Part shown: positions 1 to 13,487 of the stretch, piece by piece
Layout of the letters: every line of letters begins with the position of its first letter
Position numbering within the stretch: position 1 is the stretch's first letter
NCBI GenBank assembly: GCA_963930655.1
Contig: OZ005621.1
Location: forward strand, 12,387,001-12,451,000
Length of the DNA: 64,000 nt
Reading direction: 5' to 3'
Source of the DNA: Myrica gale
Taxonomy: Eukaryota; Streptophyta; Magnoliopsida; Fagales; Myricaceae
Program-made: the position numbers and the translations under genes
The notes under the pieces: generated by a model
The model's input: the letters and a program-made list of their open reading frames with translations, nothing else
The model's database searches: none
Told to the model about the DNA's origin: nothing

Positions 1-2076
1 GAGTTATAGACCAAAATATAAATGTAAAATAGTCCATATTAATTAGTTTTAAAACGAGATACCTAAACAATTAAGAAAATGACGTAAATAGACCAATGGA
101 CACGATATAGACCAGTAAATATGTTAAAAATCGTCCAAATTAAGTAGTTTAAAATTTGAAACCTTAATGACGAACAAAATGAAGCAAATATATATATGGA
201 AGAGTTTTAGAGCAATAGAAAAAAATCCTCCAAATTAATTTAATTTTTACTGAGATAAATTAATGATAAAGAAAATGTAGCAAATAGATTAATTGTTTTG
301 ATATAGAACAAAATATACGTGCAAAATAGTTCAATTTTATTAGTTTTCAAATTCGATACATGAATGATTAAGAAAAGACGTAAATAGATCAATGGATAAG
401 ATATAGACCAATAAATATGTTAAAAATCCGCCAAATTAATTAGTTTTAAAAATTAAAAACTTAATGACGAAGAAAAGGAAGAAAATAAACTAATGGAAGA
501 GTTTTAGAGTAACAGATAAATAAAAACTAGTCCGAATGAATTTGTTGAGAACTTAGATACCTTAAGGAAGAATAAATTGAAGCAAATATACTAATGGAAG
601 AGTTAGAACCCAAAATATTAATTGAAAGTAGGCCACCTAAAGTAGCTTGAAAATTAGAACAAAATCGTCCAATTTAATTAATTTGAAAATTAGATTCCTC
701 AATGATTAATAAAATTACTTAATGAGATGAATGGATAAGATATAGACATTAGATAAGTTAAAAATCTTCCAAATTCATTCGTTTGAAAATTCGATACCTC
801 GACGACGAAGAAAATGAAGCAAATGAATCGCTGGATGAGTTTTGGAACAATAGATAAATTAAAAAGTATTCAAATTAGTTTGCTTCAAAGTCAGATACCT
901 TAATGATGAAGAAAATGAAGCAAATATACTAATGGAACTGTTAGAGACCAAAATACTAATGCTAAGTTGGCCAACTTAACTAGCTTGAAAAATAGATTCC
1001 CAAATGATTAAGAAAATGCAGCAAATAGAATAATGGAAGAGTTATAGACCAAAATATAAATGTAAAATAGTCCATATTAATTAGTTTTAAAACGAGATAC
1101 CTAAACAATTAAGAAAATGACGTAAATAGACCAATGGACACGATATAGACCAGTAAATATGTTAAAAATCGTCCAAATTAAGTAGTTTAAAATTTGAAAC
1201 CTTAATGACGAACAAAATGAAGCAAATATATATATGGAAGAGTTTTAGAGCAATAGAAAAAAATCCTCCAAATTAATTTAATTTTTACTGAGATAAATTA
1301 ATGATAAAGAAAATGTAGCAAATAGATTAATTGTTTTGATATAGAACAAAATATACGTGCAAAATAGTTCAATTTTATTAGTTTTCAAATTCGATACATG
1401 AATGATTAAGAAAAGACGTAAATAGATCAATGGATAAGATATAGACCAATAAATATGTTAAAAATCCGCCAAATTAATTAGTTTTAAAAATTAAAAACTT
1501 AATGACGAAGAAAAGGAAGAAAATAAACTAATGGAAGAGTTTTAGAGTAACAGATAAATAAAAACTAGTCCGAATGAATTTGTTGAGAACTTAGATACCT
1601 TAAGGAAGAATAAATTGAAGCAAATATACTAATGGAAGAGTTAGAACCCAAAATATTAATTGAAAGTAGGCCACCTAAAGTAGCTTGAAAATTAGAACAA
1701 AATCGTCCAATTTAATTAATTTGAAAATTAGAATCCTCAATGATTAATAAAATTACTTAATGAGATGAATGGATAAGATATAGACATTAGATAAGTTAAA
1801 AATCTTCCAAATTCATTCGTTTGAAAATTCGATTCCTCGATGACGAAGAAAATGAAGCAAATGAATCGCTGGATGAGTTTTGGAACAATAGATAAATTAA
1901 AAAGTATTCAAATTAGTTTGCTTCAAAGTCAGATACCTTAATGATGAAGAAAATGAAGCAAATATACTAATGGAACTGTTAGAGACCAAAATACTAATGC
2001 TAAGTTGGCCAACTTAACTAGCTTGAAAAATAGATTCCCAAATGATTAAGAAAATGCAGCAAATAGAATAATGGAA
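1..2076 (+). repeat. Array domain I: HOR units 1-2, near-identical pair
   Basis: Units start at 1 and 1039, both 1038 bp. The two differ at only a few sites that I can see, for example GATTCCTC versus GAATCCTC near 1731 and the GACGACG/GATGACG variant in m8. They share many variants absent from later units: TGTTTTGATA in m4, GAAGAAAATAAACT at the end of m5, GAGTAACAG in m6, ATTGAAAGTAGG in m7, AAATTACTTAATGAGATG at the m7/m8 junction and GCTAAGTTGG in m10. This makes them a recent local duplicate of an otherwise old unit type. Confidence 0.85.
964..977. repeat. 14-bp perfect palindrome in m10 (unit 1)
   Basis: AAGTTGGCCAACTT reads the same on both strands. It is present in m10 of most units on the left, and in units such as 30-33, 37, 39, 42, 44, 48, 51 and 53 on the right. 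It may be only sequence chance fixed by amplification, or a dyad site for a DNA-binding protein. Confidence 0.8.
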
Positions 2077-4014
2077 GAGTTATAGACCAAAATATAAATG
2101 TAAAATAGTCCATATTAATTAGTTTTAAAACGAGATACCTAAACAATTAAGAAAATGACGTAAATAGACCAATGGAGACGATATAGACCAGTAAATATGT
2201 TAAAAATCGGCCAAATTAAGTAGTTTAAAATTTGAAACCTTAATGACGAACAAAATGAAGCAAATATATATATGGAAGAGTTTTAGAGCAACAGAAAAAA
2301 AAACCTCCAAATTAATTTAATTTTTACTGAGATAAATTAATGATGAAGAAAATGTAGCAAATAGATTAATTGTATTGATATAGAACAAAATATACGTGCA
2401 AAATAGTTCAATTTTATTAGTTTTCAAATTCGATACATGAATGATTAAGAAAACGACGTAAATAGATCAATGGATAAGATATAGACCAATAAATATGTTA
2501 AAAATCGGCCAAATTAATTAGTTTTAAAAGTTAAAAACTTAATGACGAAGAAAGGGAAGCAAATATATATATGGAAGAGTTTTAGAGCAACAGATAAATA
2601 AAAACTAGTCCGAATGAATTTGTTGAGAACTTAGATACCTTAAGGAAGAATAAAATGAAGCAAATATACTAATGGAAGAGTTAGAACCCAAAATATTAAT
2701 GGAAAGTAGGCCACCTAAAGTAGCTTGAAAATTAGAACAAAATCGTCCAATTTAATTAATTTGAAAATTAGATTCCTCAATGATTAAGAAAATGACGTAA
2801 TGAGATCAATGGATAAGATATAGACATTACATAAGTTAAAAATCTACCAAATTAATTCGTTTGAAAATTTGATACCTCAATGACGAAGAAAATGAAGCAA
2901 ATGAATCGCTGGATGAGTTTTGGAACAATAGATAAATTAAAAAGTATTCAAATTAGTTTGTTTCAAAGTCAGATACCTTAATGATGAAGAAAATGAAGCA
3001 AATATACTAATGGAACTGTTAGAGACCAAAATACTAATGCAAAGTTGGCCAACTTAACTAGCTTGAAAAATAGATTCCCAAATGATTACGAAAACCCAGC
3101 AAATAGAATAATGGAAGAGTTATAGACCAAAATATAAATGTAAAATAGTCCACATTAATTAGTTTTAAAACGAGATACCTAAACAATTAAGAAAATGACG
3201 TAAATAGACCAATGGACACGATATAGACCAATAAATATGTTAAAAATCGTCCAATTTAAGTAGTTTAAAATTTGAAACCTTAATAACGAACAAAATGAAG
3301 CAAATATATATATAGAAGAGTTTTAGAGCAATAGAAAAAAATCCTCCAAATTAATTTAATTTTTACTGAGATAAATTAATGATGAAGAAAATGTAGCAAA
3401 TAGATTAATTGTATTGATATACAACAAAATATACGTGCAAAATAGTTCAATTTTATTAGTTTTCAAATTCGATACATGAATGATTAAGAAAACGACGTAA
3501 GTAGATCAATGGATAAGATATAGACCAATAAATATGTTAAAAATCCGCCAAATTAATTAGTTTTAAAAGTTAAAACCTTAATGACGAAGAAAATGAAGCA
3601 AATATATATATGGAAGAGTTTTAGAGCAACAGATAAATAAAAACTCGTCCGAATGAATTTGTTGAGAACTTAGATACCTTAAGGAAGAATAAAATGAAGC
3701 AAATATACTAATGGAAGAGTTAGAACCCAAAATATTAATGGAAAGTAGGCCACCTAAAGTAGCTTGAAAATTAGAACAAAATCGTCCAATTTAATTAATT
3801 TGAAAATTAGATTCCTCAATGATTAAGAAAATGACGTAATGAGATCAATGGATAAGATATAAACATTACATAAGTTAAAAATCTTCCATATTAATTCGTT
3901 TGAAAATTTGATTCCTCAATGACGAAGAAAATGAAGCAAATGAATCGCCGGATGAGTTTTGGAACAATAGATAAATTAAAAAGTATTCAAATTAGTTTGT
4001 TTCAAATTCAGATA

Positions 4015-4040
4015 CCTTAATGATGAAGCAAATATACTAA
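4015..4040 (+). other. 9-bp slippage deletion in m9 of unit 4
   Basis: The usual GATGAAGAAAATGAAGC is reduced to GATGAAGC. The lost 9 bp run from one ATGAAG to the next, the expected product of replication slippage. It makes unit 4 1030 bp long and is private to that unit. The otherwise similar units 9, 10, 15 and 16 keep the full sequence. Confidence 0.85.
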
Positions 4041-7000
4041 TGGAACTGTTAGAGACCAAAATACTAATGCAAAGTTGGCCAACTTAACTAGCTTGAAAAA
4101 TAGATTCCCAAATGATTACGAAAACCCGGCAAATAGAATAATGTAAGAGTTATAGACCAAAATATAAATGTAAAATAGTCCATATTAATTAGTTTTAAAA
4201 CGAGATACCTAAACAATTAAGAAAATGACGTAAATAGACCAATGGAGACGATATAGACCAGTAAATATGTTAAAAATCGTCCAAATTAAGTAGTTTAAAA
4301 TTTGAAACCTTAATGACGAACAAAATGAAGCAAATATATATATGGAAGAGTTTTAGAGCAATAGAAAAAAAATCCTCCAAATTAATTTAATTTTTACTGA
4401 GATAAATTAATGATGAAGAAAATGTAGCAAATAGATTAATTGTATTGATATAGAACAAAATATACGTGCAAAATAGTTCAATTTTATTAGTTTTCAAATT
4501 CGATACATGAATGATTAAGAAAACGACGTAAATAGATCAATGGATAAGATATAGACCAATAAATATGTTAAAAATCGGCCAAATTAATTAGTTTTAAAAG
4601 TTAAAAACTTAATGACGAAGAAAGGGAAGCAAATATATATATGGAAGAGTTTTAGAGCAACAGATAAAAAAAAACTCGTCCGAATGAATTTGTTGAGAAC
4701 TTAGATACCTTAAGGAAGAATAAAATGAAGCAAATATACTAACGGAAGAGTTAGAACCCAAAATATTAATGGAAAGTAGGCCACCTAAAGTAGCTTGAAA
4801 ATTAGAACAAAATCGTCCAATTTAATTAATTTGAAAATTAGATTCCTCAATGATTAAGAAAATGACGTAATGAGATCAATGGAGAAGATATAGACATTAG
4901 ATAAGTTAAAAATCTTCCAAATTAATTCGTTTGAAATTTGATACCTCGATGACGAAGAAAATGAAGCAAATGAATCGCTGGATGAGTTTTGGAACAATAG
5001 ATAAATTAAAAAGTATTCAAATTAGTTTGCTTCAAAGTCAGATACCTTAATGATGAAGAAAATGAAGCAAATATACTAATGGAACTGTTAGAGACCAAAA
5101 TACTAATGCAAAGTTGGCCAACTTAACTAGCTTGAAAAATAGATTCCCAAATGATTAAGAAAATGCAGCAAATAGAATAATGGAAGAGTTATAGACCAAA
5201 ATATAAATGTAAAATAGTCCATATTAATTAGTTTTAAAACGAGATACCTAAACAATTAAGAAAATGACGTAAATAGACCAATGGACACGATATAGAGCAA
5301 TAAATATGTTAAAAATCGTCCAAATTAAGTAGTTTAAAAATTGAAACCTTAATGACGAACAAAATTAAGCAAATATATATATGGAAGAGTTTTAGAGCAA
5401 TAGAAAAAAATCCTCCAAATTAATTTAATTTTTACTGAGATAAATTAATGATGAAGAAAAAGTAGCAAATAGATTAATTGTATTGATATACAACAAAATA
5501 TACGTGCAAAATAGTTCAATTTTATTAGTTTTCAAATTCGATACCTGAATGATTAAGAAAACGACGTAAGTAGATCAATGGATAAGATATAGACCAATAA
5601 ATATGTTAAAAATCCGCCAAATTAATTAGTTTTAAAAGTTAAAACCTTAATGACGAAGAAAATGAAGCAAATATATATATGGAAGAGTTTTAGAGCAACA
5701 GATAAATAAAAACTCGTCCGAATGAATTTGTTGAGAACTTAGATACCTTAAGGAAGAATAAAATGAAGCAAATATACTAACGGAAGAGTTAGAACCCAAA
5801 ATATTAATGGAAAGTAGGCCACCTAAAGTAGCTTGAAAATTAGAACAAAATCGTCCAATTTAATTAATTTGAAAATTAGATTCCTCAATGATTAAGAAAA
5901 TGACGTAATGAGATCAATGGAGAAGATATAGACATTAGATAAGTTAAAAATCTTCCAAATTAATTCGTTTGAAATTTGATACCTCGATGACGAAGAAAAT
6001 GAAGCAAATGAATCGCTGGATGAGTTTTGGAACAATAGATAAATTAAAAAGTATTCAAATTAGTTTGCTTCAAAGTCAGATACCTTAATGATGAAGAAAA
6101 TGAAGCAAATATACTAATGGAACTGTTAGAGACCAAAATACTAATGCAAAGTTGGCCAACTTAACTAGCTTGAAAAATAGATTCCCAAATGATTAAGAAA
6201 ATGCAGCAAATAGAATAATGGAAGAGTTATAGACCAAAATATAAATGTAAAATAGTCCATATTAATTAGTTTTAAAACGAGATACCTAAACAATTAAGAA
6301 AATGACGTAAATAGACCAATGGACACGATATAGAGCAATAAATATGTTAAAAATCGTCCAAATTAAGTAGTTTAAAATTTGAAACCTTAATGACGAACAA
6401 AATTAAGCAAATATATATATGGAAGAGTTTTAGAGCAATAGAAAAAAATCCTCCAAATTAATTTAATTTTTACTGAGATAAATTAATGATGAAGAAAAAG
6501 TAGCAAATAGATTAATTGTATTGATATAGAACAAAATATACGTGCAAAATAGTTCAATTTTATTAGTTTTCAAATTTGATACCTGAATGATTAAAAAAAC
6601 GACGTAAGTAGATCAATGGATAAGATATAGACCAATAAATATGTTAAAAATCCGCCAAATTAATTAGTTTTAAAAGTTAAAAACTTAATGACGAAGAAAA
6701 GGAAGCAAATATATATATGGAAGAGTTTTAGAGCAACAGATAAATAAAACCTCGTCCGAATGAATTTGTTGAGAACTTAGATACCTTAAGGAAGAATAAA
6801 ATGAAGCAAATATACTAACGGAAGAGTTAGAACCCAAAATATTAATGGAAAGTAGGCCACCTAAAGTAGCTTGAAAATTAGAACAAAATCGTCCAATTTA
6901 ATTAATTTGAAAATTAGATTCCTCAATGATTAAGAAAATGACGTAATGAGATCAATGGATAAGATATAAACATTACATAAGTTAAAAATCTTCCATATTA

Positions 7001-7240
7001 ATTCGTTTGAAAATTTGATTCCTCAATGACGAAGAAAATGAAGCAAATGAATCGCCGGATGAGTTTTGGAACAATAGATAAATTAAAAAGTATTCAAATT
7101 AGTTTGTTTCAAAGTCAGATACCTTAATGATGAAGAAAATGAAGCAAATATACTAATGGAACTGTTAGAGACCAAAATACTAATGCAAAGTTGGCCAACT
7201 TAACTAGCTTGAAAAATAGATTCCCAAATGATTAAGAAAA

Positions 7241-7260
7241 TGCAGCAAATGGAAGAGTTA
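7241..7260 (+). other. 8-bp deletion at the unit 7/8 junction
   Basis: The usual GCAAATAGAATAATGGAAG is shortened to GCAAATGGAAG. The lost AGAATAAT lies between two AAT triplets, so slippage between short direct repeats explains it. It makes unit 7 1031 bp long. The same deletion occurs at the unit 13/14 junction. Confidence 0.85.
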
Positions 7261-10200
7261 TAGACCAAAATATAAATGTAAAATAGTCGATATTAATTAG
7301 TTTTAAAACGAGATACCAAAACAATTAAGAAAATGACGTAAATAGACCAATGGACACGATATAGAGCAATAAATATGTTAAAAATCGTCCAAATTAATTA
7401 GTTTAAAATTTGAAACCTTAATGACGAACAAAATGAAGCAAATATATATATGGAAGAGTTTTAGAGCAACAGAAAAAAAATCCTCCAAATTAATTTAATT
7501 TTTACTGAGATAAATTAATGATGAAGAAAATGTAGCAAATAGATTAATTGTATTGATATAGAACAAAATATACGTGCAAAATAGTTCAATTTTATTAGTT
7601 TTCAAATTCGATACATGAATGATTAAGAAAACGACGTAAATAGATCAATGGATAAGATATAGACCAATAAATATGTTAAAAATCGGCCAAATTAATTAGT
7701 TTTAAAAGTTAAAAACTTAATGACGAAGAAAGGGAAGCAAATATATATATGGAAGAGTTTTAGAGCAACAGATAAATAAAAACTAGTCCGAATGAATTTG
7801 TTGAGAACTTAGATACCTTAAGGAAGAATAAAATGAAGCAAATATACTAATGGAAGAGTTAGAACCCAAAATATTAATGGAAAGTAGGCCACCTAAAGTA
7901 GCTTGAAAATTAGAACAAAATCGTCCAATTTAATTAATTTGAAAATTAGATTCCTCAATGATTAAGAAAATGACGTAATGAGATCAATTGATAAGATATA
8001 GACATTACATAAGTTAAAAATCTACCAAATTAATTCGTTTGAAAATTTGATACCTCAATGACGAAGAAAATGAAGCAAATGAATCGCTGGATGAGTTTTG
8101 GAACAATAGATAAATTAAAAAGTATTCAAATTAGTTTGTTTCAAAGTCAGATACCTTAATGATGAAGAAAATGAAGCAAATATACTAATGGAACTGTTAG
8201 AGACCAAAATACTAATGCAAAGTTGGCCAACTTAACTAGCTTGAAAAATAGATTCCCAAATGATTACGAAAACCCAGCAAATAGAATAATGGAAGAGTTA
8301 TAGACCAAAATATAAATGTAAAATAGTCCACATTAATTAGTTTTAAAACGAGATACCTAAACAATTAAGAAAATGACGTAAATAGACCAATGGACACGAT
8401 ATAGACCAATAAATATGTTAAAAATCGTCCAATTTAAGTAGTTTAAAATTTGAAACCTTAATAACGAACAAAATGAAGCAAATATATATATAGAAGAGTT
8501 TTAGAGCAATAGAAAAAAATCCTCCAAATTAATTTAATTTTTACTGAGATAAATTAATGATGAAGAAAATGTAGCAAATAGATTAATTGTATTGATATAC
8601 AACAAAATATACGTGCAAAATAGTTCAATTTTATTAGTTTTCAAATTCGATACCTGAATGATTAAGAAAACGACGTAAGTAGATCAATGGATAAGATATA
8701 GACCAATAAATATGTTAAAAATCCGCCAAATTAATTAGTTTTAAAAGTTAAAACCTTAATGACGAAGAAAATGAAGCAAATATATATATGGAAGAGTTTT
8801 AGAGCAACAGATAAATAAAAACTCGTCCGAATGAATTTGTTGAGAACTTAGATACCTTAAGGAAGAATAAAATGAAGCAAATATACTAATGGAAGAGTTA
8901 GAACCCAAAATATTAATGGAAAGTAGGCCACATAAAGTAGCTTGAAAATTAGAACAAAATCGTCCAATTTAATTAATTTGAAAATTAGATTCCTCAATGA
9001 TTAAGAAAATGACGTAATGAGATCAATGGATAAGATATAAACATTACATAAGTTAAAAATCTTCCATATTAATTCGTTTGAAAATTTGATTCCTCAATGA
9101 CGAAGAAAATGAAGCAAATGAATCGCCGGATGAGTTTTGGAACAATAGATAAATTAAAAAGTATTCAAATTAGTTTGTTTCAAAGTCAGATACCTTAATG
9201 ATGAAGAAAATGAAGCAAATATACTAATGGAACTGTTAGAGACCAAAATACTAATGCAAAGTTGGCCAACTTAACTAGCTTGAAAAATAGATTCCCAAAT
9301 GATTACGAAAACCCAGCAAATAGAATAATGGAAGAGTTATAGACCAAAATATAAATGTAAAATAGTCCACATTAATTAGTTTTAAAACGAGATACCTAAA
9401 CAATTAAGAAAATGACGTAAATAGACCAATGGACACGATATAGACCAATAAATATGTTAAAAATCGTCCAATTTAAGTAGTTTAAAATTTGAAACCTTAA
9501 TAACGAACAAAATGAAGCAAATATATATATAGAAGAGTTTTAGAGCAATAGAAAAAAATCCTCCAAATTAATTTAATTTTTACTGAGATAAATTAATGAT
9601 GAAGAAAATGTAGCAAATAGATTAATTGTATTGATATACAACAAAATATACGTGCAAAATAGTTCAATTTTATTAGTTTTCAAATTCGATACCTGAATGA
9701 TTAAGAAAACGACGTAAGTAGATCAATGGATAAGATATAGACCAATAAATATGTTAAAAATCCGCCAAATTAATTAGTTTTAAAAGTTAAAACCTTAATG
9801 ACGAAGAAAATGAAGCAAATATATATATGGAAGAGTTTTAGAGCAACAGATAAATAAAAACTCGTCCGAATGAATTTGTTGAGAACTTAGATACCTTAAG
9901 GAAGAATAAAATGAAGCAAATATACTAATGGAAGAGTTAGAACCCAAAATATTAATGGAAAGTAGGCCACCTAAAGTAGCTTGAAAATTAGAACAAAATC
10001 GTCCAATTTAATTAATTTGAAAATTAGATTCCTCAATGATTAAGAAAATGACGTAATGAGATCAATGGATAAGATATAAACATTACATAAGTTAAAAATC
10101 TTCCATATTAATTCGTTTGAAAATTTGATTCCTCAATGACGAAGAAAATGAAGCAAATGAATCGCCGGATGAGTTTTGGAACAATAGATAAATTAAAAAG

Positions 10201-11410
10201 TATTCAAATTAGTTTGTTTCAAAGTCAGATACCTTAATGATGAAGAAAATGAAGCAAATATACTAATGGAACTGTTAGAGACCAAAATACTAATGCAAAG
10301 TTGGCCAACTTAACTAGCTTGAAAAATAGATTCCCAAATGATTACGAAAACCCAGCAAATAGAATAATGGAAGAGTTATAGACCAAAATATAAATGTAAA
10401 ATAGTCCACATTAATTAGTTTTAAAACGAGATACCTAAACAATTAAGAAAATGACGTAAATAGACCAATGGACACGATATAGACCAATAAATATGTTAAA
10501 AATCGTCCAATTTAAGTAGTTTAAAATTTGAAACCTTAATAACGAACAAAATGAAGCAAATATATATATAGAAGAGTTTTAGAGCAATAGAAAAAAATCC
10601 TCCAAATTAATTTAATTTTTACTGAGATAAATTAATGATGAAGAAAATGTAGCAAATAGATTAATTGTATTGATATACAACAAAATATACGTGCAAAATA
10701 GTTCAATTTTATTAGTTTTCAAATTCGATACCTGAATGATTAAGAAAACGACGTAAGTAGATCAATGGATAAGATATAGACCAATAAATATGTTAAAAAT
10801 CCGCCAAATTAATTAGTTTTAAAAGTTAAAACCTTAATGACGAAGAAAATGAAGCAAATATATATATGGAAGAGTTTTAGAGCAACAGATAAATAAAAAC
10901 TCGTCCGAATGAATTTGTTGAGAACTTAGATACCTTAAGGAAGAATAAATTGAAGAAAATATACTAATGGAAGAGTTAGAAACCAAAATATTAATGAAAA
11001 GTAGGCCACCTAAAGTAGCTTGAAAATTAGAACAAAATCGTCCAATTTAATTAATTTGAAAATTAGATTCCTCAATGATTAAGAAAATGACGTAATGAGA
11101 TCAATGGAGAAGATATAGACATTAGATAAGTTAAAGATCTTCCAAATTAATTCGTTTGAAATTTGATACCTCGATGACGAAGAAAATGAAGCAAATGAAT
11201 CGCTGGATGAGTTTTGGAACAATAGATAAATTAAAAAGTATTCAAATTAGTTTGCTTCAAAGTCAGATACCTTAATGATGAAGAAAATGAAGCAAATATA
11301 CTAATGGAACTGTTAGAGACCAAAATACTAATGCAAAGTTGGCCAACTTAACTAGCTTGAAAAATAGATTCCCAAATGATTAAGAAAATGCAGCAAATAG
11401 AATAATGGAA
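7250..11410 (+). repeat. Left copy of an older 6-unit-offset duplication (units 8-11)
   Basis: Units 8-11 have lengths 1040, 1039, 1039 and 1038 bp and correspond to units 14-17 with the same lengths, offset 6227 bp. Both blocks begin right after the same 8-bp deletion. Both have class order L1, L2, L2, L2/L3. Scattered differences (for example GGACACG versus CGACACG at the start of m2, CAAAGTCAG versus CAAATTCAG in m9) make it clearly older than the 9351-bp duplication. Confidence 0.75.
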
Positions 11411-13467
11411 GAGTTATAGACCAAAATATAAATGTAAAATAGTCCATATTAATTAGTTTTAAAACGAGATACCTAAACAATTAAGAAAATGACGTAAATA
11501 GACCAATGGACACGATATAGAGCAATAAATATGTTAAAAATCGTCCAAATTAAGTAGTTTAAAATTTGAAACCTTAATGACGAACAAAATTAAGCAAATA
11601 TATATATGGAAGAGTTTTAGAGCAATAGAAAAAAAATCCTCCAAATTAATTTAATTTTTACTGAGATAAATTAATGATGAAGAAAATGTAGCAAATAGAT
11701 TAATTGTATTGATATAGAACAAAATATACGTGCAAAATAGTTCAATTTTATTAGTTTTCAAATTCGATACATGAATGATTAAGAAAACGACGTAAATAGA
11801 TCAATGGATAAGATATAGACCAATAAATATGTTAAAAATCGGTCAAATTAATTAGTTTTAAAAGTTAAAAACTTAATGACGAAGAAAGGGAAGCAAATAT
11901 ATATATGGAAGAGTTTTAGAGCAACAGATAAATAAAAACTAGTCCGAATGAATTTGTTGAGAACTTAGATACCTTAAGGAAGAATAAAATGAAGCAAATA
12001 TACTAATGGAAGAGTTAGAACCCAAAATATTAATGGAAAGTAGGCCACCTAAAGTAGCTTGAAAATTAGAACAAAATCGTCCAATTTAATTAATTTGAAA
12101 ATTAGATTCCTCAATGATTAAGAAAATGACGTAATGAGATCAATGGATAAGATATAGACATTACATAAGTTAAAAATCTACCAAATTAATTCGTTTGAAA
12201 ATTTGATACCTCAATGACGAAGAAAATGAAGCAAATGAATCGTTGGATGAGTTTTGGAACAATAGATAAATTAAAAAGTATTCAAATTAGTTTGTTTCAA
12301 AGTCAGATACCTTAATGATGAAGAAAATGAAGCAAATATACTAATGGAACTGTTAGAGACCAAAATACTAATGCAAAGTTGGCCAACTTAACTAGCTTGA
12401 AAAATAGATTCCCAAATGATTACGAAAACCCAGCAAATAGAATAATGGAAGAGTTATAGACCAAAATATAAATGTAAAATAGTCCACATTAATTAGTTTT
12501 AAAACGAGATACCTAAACAATTAAGAAAATGACGTAAATAGACCAATGGACACGATATAGACCAATAAATATGTTAAAAATCGTCCAATTTAAGTAGTTT
12601 AAAATTTGAAACCTTAATAACGAACAAAATGAAGCAAATATATATATAGAAGAGTTTTAGAGCAATAGAAAAAAATCCTCCAAATTAATTTAATTTTTAC
12701 TGAGATAAATTAATGATGAAGAAAATGTAGCAAATAGATTAATTGTATTGATATACAACAAAATATACGTGCAAAATAGTTCAATTTTATTAGTTTTCAA
12801 ATTCGATACCTGAATGATTAAGAAAACGACGTAAGTAGATCAACGGATAAGATATAGACCAATAAATATGTTAAAAATCAGCCAAATTAATTAGTTTTAA
12901 AAGTTAAAACCTTAATGACGAAGAAAATGAAGCAAATATATATATGGAAGAGTTTTAGAGCAACAGATAAATAAAAACTCGTCCGAATGAATTTGTTGAG
13001 AACTTAGATACCTTAAGGAGGAATAAAATGAAGCAAATATACTAACGGAAGAGTTAGAACCCAAAATATTAATGGAAAGTAGGCCACCTAAAGTAGCTTG
13101 AAAATTAGAACAAAATCGTCCAATTTAATTAATTTGAAAATTAGATTCCTCAATGATTAAGAAAATGACGTAATGAGATCAATGGATAAGATATAAACAT
13201 TACATAAGTTAAAAATCTTCCATATTAATTCGTTTGAAAATTTGATACCTCGATGACGAAGAAAATGAAGCAAATGAATCGCCGGATGAGTTTTGGAACA
13301 ATAGATAAATTAAAAAGTATTCAAATTAGTTTGTTTCAAAGTAAGATACCTTAATGATGAAGAAAATGAAGCAAATATACTAATGGAACTGTTAGAGACC
13401 AAAATACTAATGCAAAGTTGGCCAACTTAACTAGCTTGAAAAATAGATTCCCAAATGATTAAGAAAA

Positions 13468-13487
13468 TGCAGCAAATGGAAGAGTTA
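13468..13487 (+). other. 8-bp deletion at the unit 13/14 junction
   Basis: The change is identical to the one at 7250/7251 and lies exactly 6227 bp to its right. Since it is seen nowhere else in the window, it marks common descent of the two blocks rather than two independent events. Confidence 0.85.
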
